DNA of 15,015 nt, taken from Oscillospiraceae bacterium (lineage in GTDB: Bacteria > Bacillota_A > Clostridia > Oscillospirales > Oscillospiraceae). The notes below the pieces were generated by a model that did no database searches, was not told the DNA's origin, and saw nothing but the letters and a program-made list of their open reading frames with translations. The translations under genes were made by a program, and so were the position numbers. Positions 6,331-12,786 of this stretch are shown here, piece after piece; within the stretch, counting starts at the first letter, position 1, and every line of letters begins with the position of its first letter. The stretch covers positions 1 to 15,015 of the forward strand of contig JAFOBK010000143.1 in NCBI GenBank assembly GCA_017381835.1. The letters are read 5' to 3'.

Positions 6331-7011
6331 ATGCTTGGCGTTATTGTGAATGTAATCACGGTCATTGTAGGCTCCTGCATCGGCCTGCTATTTAAGAAAG
6401 GCATTCCGGAAAAGGTAAGCAAAGCCGCTATGATCGGCCTGGGTGCGTGTACCCTTTACATCGGTATTTCTGGTAGCCTCTGCGGTGAGAATGTTTTGAT
6501 TTTGATTGCAGCGGTGGTGCTGGGTGCAATCAGCGGAACACTGCTGAATATTGATGGCGCGATCAATCGCCTGGCTGAAAAGGTTGAGAACAAGTTCAAG
6601 AAGGAAGGTAAAAAGGCTTCTGTTGCAGAAGGTCTGGTGACTTCCACCTTGCTGTTCTGCGTGGGTTCTATGACGGTGACCGGATCCATTCAGGCAGGAC
6701 TTACCGGTGATAATAGTGTGCTAATCACCAAGGCTACTCTGGATTTGGTATCTTCTATGATGTTGGCATCCAGCTTGGGCATTGGAGTGTTGCTGTCTGC
6801 CGGTACTGTGTTTTTGATCCAGGGTGGACTGGTTCTGCTTGCCGGTGTGATTTCTCCCTTTATGAATGCAGGTGCTATCAATGAAATGACCTGCGCCGGA
6901 TCTTTACTGATTATTATGATCGGCACCAACTTGATGGGTATTACCAAAATCAAGGTTGCAGACTATTTGCCTGCTATTTTGTTTGCACCCATCATTTATA
7001 ATAAATTGTAA
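6331..7011 (+). CDS. DUF554 family membrane protein
   Basis: This is a hydrophobic protein of 226 residues, the usual length for DUF554 (YqgA/YdfK-like, COG1811). About six or seven membrane segments are visible, beginning with LGVIVNVITVIVGSCIGLLF. The conserved GSMTVTGSIQAGLTGD stretch (about 110-125) and a C-terminal LLIIMIGTNLMGI segment are typical. The family is predicted to transport small molecules but has no firmly assigned substrate. GAGGAAG precedes the ATG, 14 bases after the upstream hydrolase. It is probably the last gene of the T-box operon, since a large inverted repeat follows. Within the operon it may export or import the acid or amino acid being processed; that is inference. 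Confidence 0.88.
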   Translation: MLGVIVNVITVIVGSCIGLLFKKGIPEKVSKAAMIGLGACTLYIGISGSLCGENVLILIAAVVLGAISGTLLNIDGAINRLAEKVENKFKKEGKKASVAEGLVTSTLLFCVGSMTVTGSIQAGLTGDNSVLITKATLDLVSSMMLASSLGIGVLLSAGTVFLIQGGLVLLAGVISPFMNAGAINEMTCAGSLLIIMIGTNLMGITKIKVADYLPAILFAPIIYNKL

Positions 7012-7047
7012 GCACAATTAGCCATAATAATATTCAATTCATGCCTA

Positions 7048-7088
7048 AAGGCCTCCGGTTTTCCTCAAAAGGGAGAAACGGAGGCCTT
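7048..7088 (+). terminator. Stem-loop ending the T-box operon
   Basis: AAGGCCTCCG (7048-7057) pairs perfectly with CGGAGGCCTT (7079-7088). The 21-base loop can partly fold further (TTTTCC with GGGAGAAA). Only TTGGTATCT follows, so the U-tract is poor. It is placed correctly for operon termination or mRNA 3' protection. Confidence 0.55.
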
Positions 7089-7147
7089 GGTATCTAAAAC
7101 TTATACATATGTTTGTTCAGAAAGAGAAATAGATGCTGCTAGATTAC

Positions 7148-7176
7148 TTGCGTTTTATTGATTGAAGTTATATAAT
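7148..7176 (+). promoter_or_regulatory. Promoter of the lysR gene
   Basis: TTGCGT (7148-7153) and a perfect TATAAT (7171-7176) are 17 bases apart. The inverted repeat TGAAGTT/AACTTCA (7163-7169/7178-7184) flanks the -10 box, and the shared LysR-like palindrome lies just downstream at 7187-7201. Repression at this promoter is therefore likely. Confidence 0.7.
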
Positions 7177-7186
7177 AAACTTCAGT

Positions 7187-7201
7187 ATCGGAAAATTCGA
7201 T
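7187..7201. promoter_or_regulatory. LysR-type operator, copy 1 (lysR promoter)
   Basis: ATCGGAAAATTCGAT is a 15-base near-palindrome with the T-N11-A pattern of LysR operators. It overlaps the predicted transcription start of lysR, suiting autorepression. A near-identical copy is at 8205-8219. The partial copy TTCGATTG is at 7227-7234, next to the ribosome binding site. Confidence 0.65.
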
Positions 7202-7247
7202 TGCTTTTGCTAATTTTATATACAACTTCGATTGAGAGGAAATAACA

Positions 7248-8138
7248 ATGCAATTACACCATCTGATTACATTTATGCATGTAGCTGAACTTGGCAACTT
7301 TACAAAAGCGGCTAATCAGCTTGGCTACACACAGTCTACGGTTTCTTTTCAGATCAAACAGCTTGAGGAAGAATTAGGCTTTCTTTTATTTGAGAGAATC
7401 AATCACACTATCACGCTGACAGAACACGGTCGTGAGCTGGTGCATTATGCCCACCAAATTCGTGCGCTCACAGATGAGTTCAGAGAGAAAACCAGCCAAG
7501 AGGATCAAATTGCCGGGCATGTTCGTATCGTGACACCGGATTCTGTCTGCGAAGAAATGGTCAACTCCCACTATATCGATTTTCATAGCAAATACCCGCT
7601 TGTTTCCATCCAGTTTGCCACTGGTGATACAGCTATGCTGCTGGATATACTGGATCATAACGAGGCTGACATTATTATCACGTTGGACAGACATTGCTAT
7701 AACAAGGACTATGTCATTGCCAAAGAAGAGCAACTTTCTATGCACTTCGTAGCCAATGCGACATCCAAGTTTGCTGGAAAGCAGGGATTGTCCATTCGGG
7801 ACATCGCCGGTGAACCCTTCGTTTTAACGGAACACGGACAGGGCTATCGCCGTGTTCTCGACCGGGAATTAGCGAAAAAACATATGGAACTTACACCGAT
7901 ACTGGAGATCGGTCGTACGGATATGATCACTTCTTTGCTGGCCCAAAGTGATATGATCTCATTCCTGCCGGATTTTGCCACAAAGCGCTTGGTGGATGAA
8001 GGGATCCTGTGTTATCTGGATATCTGTGATGTGGATGTGGAAATCTGGAAGCAGCTGATATACCATAAGAACAAGTGGCTCTCTAAGAGTTTGAAAGCCG
8101 TTATTGATTATATCAAGGAGAAAGAATTTACCAATTAG
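7248..8138 (+). CDS. LysR-family transcriptional regulator
   Basis: This protein has 296 residues, the normal LysR length. The N-terminal winged helix-turn-helix (about 1-60) is clear: ITFMHVAELGNFTKAANQLG, then TQSTVSFQIKQLEEELGFLL, then FERINHTITLTEHG. A periplasmic-binding-protein-like effector domain covers about 90-296. GAGAGGAAAT precedes the ATG. It lies between the T-box operon and the ABC transporter, all in the same direction. Matching palindromes at its own promoter and at the transporter promoter suggest it controls both. The effector is unknown; an aromatic amino acid or a derived acid is plausible from context. Confidence 0.93.
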   Translation: MQLHHLITFMHVAELGNFTKAANQLGYTQSTVSFQIKQLEEELGFLLFERINHTITLTEHGRELVHYAHQIRALTDEFREKTSQEDQIAGHVRIVTPDSVCEEMVNSHYIDFHSKYPLVSIQFATGDTAMLLDILDHNEADIIITLDRHCYNKDYVIAKEEQLSMHFVANATSKFAGKQGLSIRDIAGEPFVLTEHGQGYRRVLDRELAKKHMELTPILEIGRTDMITSLLAQSDMISFLPDFATKRLVDEGILCYLDICDVDVEIWKQLIYHKNKWLSKSLKAVIDYIKEKEFTN

Positions 8139-8147
8139 TATCTTTAT

Positions 8148-8192
8148 CATGCCCTCTGGTCTGTTTGAGCCAGAGGGCATGTAATCTTTTTT
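8148..8192 (+). terminator. Intrinsic terminator of lysR
   Basis: CATGCCCTCTGG (8148-8159) pairs perfectly with CCAGAGGGCATG (8170-8181) and is followed by TAATCTTTTTT. It separates lysR from the transporter transcription unit. Confidence 0.92.
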
Positions 8193-8204
8193 AGAAAATA
8201 TACG

Positions 8205-8219
8205 ATCGAATAATTCGAT
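8205..8219. promoter_or_regulatory. LysR-type operator, copy 2 (transporter promoter)
   Basis: ATCGAATAATTCGAT is a perfect palindrome around a central A, with the T-N11-A LysR pattern. It matches the copy at the lysR promoter at 13 of 15 positions, and both continue TG after the right arm. It lies about 44 bases upstream of the -35 box, consistent with an activator recognition site. Confidence 0.7.
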
Positions 8220-8262
8220 TGTTATCATCAAAACTAACACTGTAGCAAATGGTGTTTTGCTG

Positions 8263-8291
8263 TTGACTTTACCAAAAGAAAGTGCTAAAGT
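8263..8291 (+). promoter_or_regulatory. Promoter of the leader peptide and ABC transporter
   Basis: TTGACT (8263-8268) and TAAAGT (8286-8291) are exactly 17 bases apart. The predicted start near 8298 gives a leader RNA of about 265 bases before the lipoprotein gene. Confidence 0.78.
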
Positions 8292-8342
8292 GCTTTACAA
8301 GAAAAGTTGCTGCGGCGAAAGCGTAGCGGAAAGGAGTCATTC

Positions 8343-8468
8343 ATGGCTAAGATCAATGCTTACAATATCAAGTCCGTGATGGGCTCTTACTTTTACTTTT
8401 ATTTTAAGGCTTGCTTTTTTGCAGGCCTGTTTCGTCGTGCAGTAAAACATCTTCTGTCTTATGCTTAA
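8343..8468 (+). CDS. Tyr/Phe-rich leader peptide of the transporter operon
   Basis: This 41-codon ORF has a good ribosome binding site (AAGGAG at 8331-8336, 6-base spacer). Codons 16-21 read Tyr-Phe-Tyr-Phe-Tyr-Phe (8388-8405), and codons 25-26 are Phe-Phe (8415-8420). The first half is MAKINAYNIKSVMGS and the end is basic (FRRAVKHLLSYA). It is followed by a perfect 14-bp terminator hairpin ahead of the transporter genes. Its length, position and run of one amino-acid class are those of an attenuator leader peptide such as TrpL or PheL. Here the ribosome would sense Phe and Tyr tRNA charging. The codon run ends two bases before RNA segment 1 of the attenuator. I infer a regulatory rather than structural product. 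Confidence 0.85.
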   Translation: MAKINAYNIKSVMGSYFYFYFKACFFAGLFRRAVKHLLSYA

Positions 8469-8531
8469 CCGAACCCCTTCCTCTGTATAGAAAGGCGGCT
8501 CTGTTGCAAGACAGAGCCGCCTTTAAATTTT
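8408..8531 (+). promoter_or_regulatory. Transcription attenuator with competing 1:2, 2:3 and 3:4 helices
   Basis: Segment 1 GGCTTGC (8408-8414) pairs with segment 2 GCAGGCC (8421-8427), with one G-U pair, over a six-T loop that encodes Phe-Phe. Segment 2 can instead pair with segment 3 (8497-8504, GGCTCTGT), giving 7 pairs with one bulged T. Segment 3 belongs to the 5' arm AAAGGCGGCTCTGT (8491-8504) of the terminator, which pairs perfectly with ACAGAGCCGCCTTT (8511-8524). A ribosome stalled on codons 16-21 would cover segment 1, free segment 2 and block the terminator. The downstream U-tract (TTTAAATTTT) is interrupted. The helices are read by eye and not energy-calculated. Confidence 0.75.
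8491..8531 (+). terminator. Attenuator terminator hairpin
   Basis: A perfect 14-bp stem (8491-8504/8511-8524) with loop TGCAAG is followed by AAATTTT. It sits 22 bases after the leader peptide stop and 39 bases before the lipoprotein ATG. Confidence 0.82.
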
Positions 8532-8563
8532 ATCAACCCAAGAAGAAAAAGGAGAAAGAAATT

Positions 8564-9520
8564 ATGAAACGCGTACTTGCACTGATTATGACCGCCGTGA
8601 TGTTGCTGAGCCTCTGCGCTTGTGGCGCTGCAAAGAAAGACGATGGCACTTACTCCATCGGTATTGTTCAGCTGATGCAGCATGTTGCCCTTGACCAGGC
8701 AACACAGGGCTTCCAGGATGCTTTGACTGAAAAGCTGGGCGATAAGGTTACTTTCGATGTTCAGCTGGCTAGTGGTGAAACCACCAACTGCACCACCATC
8801 GTGACCAAGTTCGTTAATGACGGTGTTGATCTGATTATGGGTAATGCTACTCCTGCTGTTATTGCTGCTAAGGAAGCAACTTCTACCATTCCTATCATCG
8901 GTACCTCTGTTACGGATTATGTTTCCCCCGAAGCTGCAATCGTGGCTTCCAATGAAGCTCCTGGTGCAAACGTCACCGGTTACTCCGATATGAGTGACAT
9001 CGCCGCTCACGTAGAACTGACTCAGAAGCTTTGCCCCGATGCAAAGACGGTTGCGATTATCTACTGCTCTGCAGAGCCCAACTCCGTGATTCAGGGCAAC
9101 CAGGCCGAAGAACTGTACAAGGCTGCAGGTTTCACCACCGTTACCCTGACTGCAAGTGATATCACTACTATCTCTACAGTTGTCACCTCTGCATGTGATC
9201 AGGCTGATGTGATCTACATCCCCACTGATAACCTCTTCGCAGAAAACATGGAATCTGTCAAGAACATTGCTGAGCCCGCAAAGATCCCTGTTATCTGTGG
9301 CGAAGGCGGCATGGTTCAGTCCGGTGGCACAGCAACTGTTTCCATCGACTACTACACTCTGGGCTACCGCGCTGGCGAAATGGCTTACGAGATTCTGGTA
9401 AACGGTGCAGATCCTGCAACTACTCCCATCGGCTTTATGACCGCTGAGGATATGGAACTGATTATCAACGAAGAAAATGTGGCTGCAATTGGCCTGACCA
9501 TTCCCGAAGATATGAAATAA
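8564..9520 (+). CDS. ABC transporter substrate-binding lipoprotein (TrpX/COG2984-like)
   Basis: This protein has 318 residues. Start ATG 8564 is chosen because AAAAGGAGAAAG precedes it and it opens a lipoprotein signal peptide (MKRVLALIMTAVMLLSLCAC, lipidated Cys 20). The mature part fits the ABC_sub_bind family: an early SIGIVQLMQHVALDQATQGF stretch, a GETTNCTTIVTKFVNDGVDL segment, and PSUGAR-like TSVTDYVSPEAAI. The family delivers ligands, including tryptophan in TrpXYZ systems, to a COG4120 permease and a COG1101 ATPase. Exactly those two follow. The Phe/Tyr leader upstream makes an aromatic amino acid the best guess for the ligand. A stem-loop separates it from the permease gene, which may raise its expression over the membrane components. 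Confidence 0.92.
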   Translation: MKRVLALIMTAVMLLSLCACGAAKKDDGTYSIGIVQLMQHVALDQATQGFQDALTEKLGDKVTFDVQLASGETTNCTTIVTKFVNDGVDLIMGNATPAVIAAKEATSTIPIIGTSVTDYVSPEAAIVASNEAPGANVTGYSDMSDIAAHVELTQKLCPDAKTVAIIYCSAEPNSVIQGNQAEELYKAAGFTTVTLTASDITTISTVVTSACDQADVIYIPTDNLFAENMESVKNIAEPAKIPVICGEGGMVQSGGTATVSIDYYTLGYRAGEMAYEILVNGADPATTPIGFMTAEDMELIINEENVAAIGLTIPEDMK

Positions 9521-9528
9521 AAACCTGG

Positions 9529-9561
9529 CCATAACCGACGGTTTCCTTCCGTCGGTTATGG
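9529..9561 (+). other. Stem-loop between lipoprotein and permease genes
   Basis: CCATAACCGACGG (9529-9541) pairs perfectly with CCGTCGGTTATGG (9549-9561) around TTTCCTT. The sequence after it is TGCGTAAAA, with no U-tract. It is more likely an mRNA-stabilising or processing hairpin than a full terminator. Confidence 0.7.
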
Positions 9562-9594
9562 TGCGTAAAAAGAAAATGTTAACGGAGGTGCGAT

Positions 9595-10506
9595 ATGGCA
9601 TTCATCGCTTCCATGTTAAAAATGTTGCCGGATGCTGCAGCGCAAGGCCTTATTTGGGGCATTCTGGCAATCGGCGTTTTCATTACCTATAAACTTCTTG
9701 ATTTTTCTGATCTGACAGTAGATGGCTCCATTTGCACCGGTGGTGCAGTTGCCGCACTGCTGATCATCAACGGCGTGCCTGTGGCAGTGGCCATGGTCGC
9801 TGCTTTTTGCGCTGGCGCATTAGCTGGTCTGGTCACTGCGATCCTGCACACAAGAATGGGTATTCCTCCTATCCTGGCAGGTATTCTGACCCAGCTTGCT
9901 CTGTATTCTATCAACCTGCGTATTATGGGCAAATCCATGCTGGCGGTGAGTGTTGATAAGTTTGATCTTTTGGTCAGTGTGCGCAACCAGCAGTCCTCTT
10001 GTCTGGTAGCACTCCTGTTCGTTGTTGCAATCATTGCCGTACTGTATTGGTTCTTCGGAACAGAATTGGGTTGTGCAATTCGTGCTACCGGTGCAAACGC
10101 GAATATGAGCCGCGCCCAAGGAATCAACACAGATCTTATGAAAATCGTGGGCCTGGTTTTGGCCAATGGTCTTGTAGGACTAAGCGGCGGCCTGTATACC
10201 CAGTATCTTGGCAGCGTTACTGTGAACATGGGTCGCGGTGCCATCGTCATTGGCTTGGCTGCTGTGATTATTGGAGAAGTTTTGTTCAGCAAGATTTTCC
10301 GTAACTTCTCTCTCCGTTTGGCTGGTGTTGTCATTGGCGCAATTATTTACTATGTAGTCATTGCACTGGTCATTCAGCTGGGTCTGAATACCGATGATCT
10401 GAAGTTGTTCTCTGCAGCCTTCGTTGCATTGGCGCTGTTCATCCCGTACTGGAAGGACCATCACGGAGGAAAATCTTTGATAAAAGGAGGAAAGAACCAT
10501 GCTTGA
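9595..10506 (+). CDS. ABC transporter permease (TrpY/COG4120-like)
   Basis: This integral membrane protein of 303 residues has about eight hydrophobic segments, fitting the branched-chain-amino-acid-type permease family (BPD_transp_2). Recognisable parts are the N-terminal AAQGLIWGILAIGVFITYKL, the DLTVDGSICTGGAVAA loop, the cytoplasmic CAIRATGANANMSRAQGIN stretch where the ATPase docks, and the GLYTQYLGSVTVNMGRG segment. ACGGAGG precedes the ATG. Its last 8 bases overlap the ATPase start, so the two are translationally coupled. It forms the membrane channel of the importer; the substrate is inferred only from the operon's leader peptide. Confidence 0.92.
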   Translation: MAFIASMLKMLPDAAAQGLIWGILAIGVFITYKLLDFSDLTVDGSICTGGAVAALLIINGVPVAVAMVAAFCAGALAGLVTAILHTRMGIPPILAGILTQLALYSINLRIMGKSMLAVSVDKFDLLVSVRNQQSSCLVALLFVVAIIAVLYWFFGTELGCAIRATGANANMSRAQGINTDLMKIVGLVLANGLVGLSGGLYTQYLGSVTVNMGRGAIVIGLAAVIIGEVLFSKIFRNFSLRLAGVVIGAIIYYVVIALVIQLGLNTDDLKLFSAAFVALALFIPYWKDHHGGKSLIKGGKNHA

Positions 10507-11293
10507 GATTTGCGGTATCAATAAAACATTTAATCCCGGTACTGTCAATGCCAACCATGCACTGAAGGATCTTTCCCTCCATTTGGCGGAAGGTGAATCC
10601 ATTGCGGTGATTGGCGGTAACGGCGCAGGCAAGTCTACCCTCCTCAATGCCGTTGCAGGTGTGTGGGGTGTGGATAGTGGTACAATTAAACTTGGCGGTA
10701 TTGATATCACACATCTTCCTGAGTACAAACGTGCAAAATATATTGGCAGAGTATTTCAGGATCCCATGATGGGAACCGCTGCCAATATGCAGATCGAAGA
10801 AAATCTTGCGCTGGCAGCCAGACGGGGCGGTCGCCGCTCTCTCAGAATGGGTATCACCAAAGCAGAACGCGAGCAGTTCCGGGAGATGCTGAAAATCCTG
10901 GACTTAGGCTTGGAAGACCGCCTCACCGATAAAGTAGGCCTTCTTTCCGGTGGCCAGCGGCAGGCACTGACGCTACTGATGGCAACACTGCAAAAACCCA
11001 AGCTGTTATTGTTGGATGAACATACTGCAGCCCTCGACCCTAAAACAGCTGCAAAGGTTATGGAAGTAACCCGTACCCTGGTCAATCAAGATCAGCTGAC
11101 AACATTGATGATCACTCACAATATGCGGGATGCGATTGAGTATGGCGATAGACTTCTCATGATGTATAGCGGCCGCATCGTTGTTGATGTTTCCGGTGAG
11201 GAGAAAAAGAAACTCACTGTAGAACAGCTGCTGAATATGTTCAGCCAGGCTTCCGGTTCTGACGAGGTAGACGACAAGCTTGTACTCTCTTGA
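10499..11293 (+). CDS. ABC transporter ATP-binding protein (TrpZ/COG1101-like)
   Basis: This protein of 264 residues has all ABC ATPase motifs: Walker A GGNGAGKST (39-47), signature LSGGQRQ (149-155), Walker B LLLLDE (169-174), and the H-loop in ITHNMRD. The long segment between Walker A and the signature is typical of COG1101. AAAGGAGG lies in the end of the permease gene just before the ATG. It powers import through the neighbouring permease. It is the last gene of the operon, followed by a strong terminator. Confidence 0.95.
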   Translation: MLEICGINKTFNPGTVNANHALKDLSLHLAEGESIAVIGGNGAGKSTLLNAVAGVWGVDSGTIKLGGIDITHLPEYKRAKYIGRVFQDPMMGTAANMQIEENLALAARRGGRRSLRMGITKAEREQFREMLKILDLGLEDRLTDKVGLLSGGQRQALTLLMATLQKPKLLLLDEHTAALDPKTAAKVMEVTRTLVNQDQLTTLMITHNMRDAIEYGDRLLMMYSGRIVVDVSGEEKKKLTVEQLLNMFSQASGSDEVDDKLVLS

Positions 11294-11330
11294 TAATAGT
11301 ATTCGTTTCATATTATAAGTGCTTTTGCAG

Positions 11331-11370
11331 AAAGAGGTTTCGCACACATTTTGGTGCGAAACCTCTTTTT
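11331..11370 (+). terminator. Intrinsic terminator of the ABC transporter operon
   Basis: AAAGAGGTTTCGCAC (11331-11345) pairs perfectly with GTGCGAAACCTCTTT (11354-11368), and the T run continues to 11370. It divides the cargo from the mobile-element backbone genes. Confidence 0.92.
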
Positions 11371-11449
11371 GCATTATGGGGAATTATTCGCCTTTGCGGC
11401 GGCAGGTATCGCCACAGAAACACTGATGCTTCCGCAAAAGGGAGTTTTA

Positions 11450-11479
11450 TTGGACAGTAAAATTTGATATAATTATTAT
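11450..11479 (+). promoter_or_regulatory. Candidate promoter of the backbone operon
   Basis: TTGGAC (11450-11455) is 18 bases from TATTAT (11474-11479). An alternative -10, TATAAT (11468-11473), overlaps it but has no good -35 at standard distance. The AT-rich region and its placement before the sigma-like gene make a promoter likely; the exact hexamers are uncertain. Confidence 0.4.
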
Positions 11480-11558
11480 GGAAGATAGGAACAATCCATA
11501 TTTTGCTCTGTCGTAATATATATAGAGGACACTTTTCTCTAGAAAGGAGGCGAAGAAA

Positions 11559-12455
11559 ATGCCATTACAATTAAGAAGACGGAACGGCTCGGTCACACCG
11601 TTTCGCAACTCGGAATATATTCCGTTTTATTACTTTATCCCTAAAAGCATCTTGAAGAAATGCGGTGCTGAACTGAACGCAATACCACGCAATCCCCGTG
11701 AGATATTCTCTAACCGAAAAGTTTGCGAGTTTATCGAAAGCGATTTGTTCTTACTGCTCATCATCGATGCTGCCGCATATCTCGTTTGGCCGCATATGGG
11801 ACACAAGGAGTATATGGAAGTGTATTCCGGTTATGACCCTGCTTGGAAGCTTGCCCACTGCCCGGACTACTGGATCAAGGAACTGACGGATGCAAAGATT
11901 CTGCCAACGGCGAATGATCTGTATAAAATGGCAGATACAACCTTTGGATATGTTTCAGAGGAAGAGATCGGCGCACACTTGCAGTATATCGTGCCGCAGG
12001 CAATGGAACGGTATAATATGAACGCCGCCATTGCAGTAGCGGAAGAGTTCCGCTGCTTTGAAGATTTCGACCTTCGCAAGAGCAGGCAAAAGACGGACTT
12101 CTACCGCAAATGGTATCACACCCGCACCAAGCATCCCATTGTCTCACTGGAAGAGCTCAAAGAGAACTATGCTGAGAGTCACAACGGTCAGGAATGGGAA
12201 GAACCGGACAGCGGGATCGATATTGAAGAGGCCGTCACCTCGCAGGTATTGGTTGACCAGTTCAAGGCTACCTTGAGTGACAAGGATATGGCGATTCTCC
12301 GAATGCGTATGGAGGGCAAAACGCTGGAAGAGATTGCTAAAAAACTCGGGTATCAGAATCACAGCGGCGTATTGAAGCGTATTCGCAAGATCGGTTTGGC
12401 TTACGAAAAGTTCACCGGTATCGACTACGGCTTTGAAAACAGAAAAATCATTTAA
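11559..12455 (+). CDS. Sigma-like HTH protein of mobile-element backbone
   Basis: This protein has 298 residues, with AAAGGAGG before the ATG. The C-terminal part (about 238-290) resembles sigma-70 region 4: LSDKDMAILRMRMEGKTLEE, then IAKKLGYQNHSGVLKRIRKI. The N-terminal 230 residues contain YIPFYYFIPKSILKKCGAEL and a charged middle (WEEPDSGIDIEEAVTSQVL), with no region 2 motif that I can recognise. It may act as a sigma-like or anti-repressor-type regulator of the genes that follow (VLP protein, ParM, ParR, mobilization). A terminator directly after its stop suggests attenuated read-through. The family is known on clostridial elements, but the precise role is unknown. Confidence 0.7.
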   Translation: MPLQLRRRNGSVTPFRNSEYIPFYYFIPKSILKKCGAELNAIPRNPREIFSNRKVCEFIESDLFLLLIIDAAAYLVWPHMGHKEYMEVYSGYDPAWKLAHCPDYWIKELTDAKILPTANDLYKMADTTFGYVSEEEIGAHLQYIVPQAMERYNMNAAIAVAEEFRCFEDFDLRKSRQKTDFYRKWYHTRTKHPIVSLEELKENYAESHNGQEWEEPDSGIDIEEAVTSQVLVDQFKATLSDKDMAILRMRMEGKTLEEIAKKLGYQNHSGVLKRIRKIGLAYEKFTGIDYGFENRKII

Positions 12456-12493
12456 TAACACCTATTGATACAAAATCGATAGGTGTTATTTTT
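12456..12493 (+). terminator. Intrinsic terminator after the sigma-like gene
   Basis: TAACACCTATTGAT (12456-12469) pairs with ATCGATAGGTGTTA (12475-12488), with one T-G pair and a 5-base loop, followed by TTTTTA. The next gene starts 32 bases later without an obvious new promoter, so some read-through is expected. Confidence 0.85.
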
Positions 12494-12525
12494 ATGCCCA
12501 AAAATCAGAAAAGGAGGAAATGCCC

Positions 12526-12786
12526 ATGGTATGGAAGATACACCCGTCGCAACTGCGGCGGGTGAACAAGTTAGTGAAAACCTTATGCTGTTGTTACGAT
12601 CGGGGCAACTGCATAATGCTGGACGACGGCGAACCCCATAAGTGCGTACAGATTATCAGCTGCTCGGGGATCTACTGCAATTATTTCAAAAGATCCGTTT
12701 TGCCTGCGGACAAGGAACTGTACGGACAAATCAAAAGACTGAATCAACCAAAAGAAAAAGGAGAAATGCAAAATGAAGAAGTTTAA
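12526..12786 (+). CDS. Cysteine-rich VLP domain protein
   Basis: This protein has 86 residues from ATG 12526. That start has an 8-base spacer from GGAGG (12513-12517), whereas the earlier in-frame ATG at 12520 is only 2 bases away. The sequence carries the Cys_rich_VLP pattern: LVKTLCCCYDRGNCIMLDDG, then CVQIISCSGIYCNYFKRSVL followed by PAD. About eight Cys residues suggest metal binding, but the function is unknown. These small proteins are common on Firmicute conjugative and mobilizable elements. Its end overlaps the ParM start by 14 bases, so the two are probably co-translated. Confidence 0.85.
   Translation: MVWKIHPSQLRRVNKLVKTLCCCYDRGNCIMLDDGEPHKCVQIISCSGIYCNYFKRSVLPADKELYGQIKRLNQPKEKGEMQNEEV

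Noticed and set aside
8411..8563. Upstream extension of the lipoprotein gene
   Set aside because: The extension overlaps the attenuator hairpin and leader peptide; the ATG at 8564 has the ribosome binding site and begins the lipoprotein signal peptide.
8465..9601. Long antisense ORF opposite the lipoprotein gene
   Set aside because: It mirrors the codon structure of the real gene, has odd composition (Asn/Cys/His rich) and no ribosome binding site.
12520..12525. Earlier ATG for the VLP protein
   Set aside because: It lies only 2 bases after GGAGG; the ATG at 12526 has an 8-base spacer.
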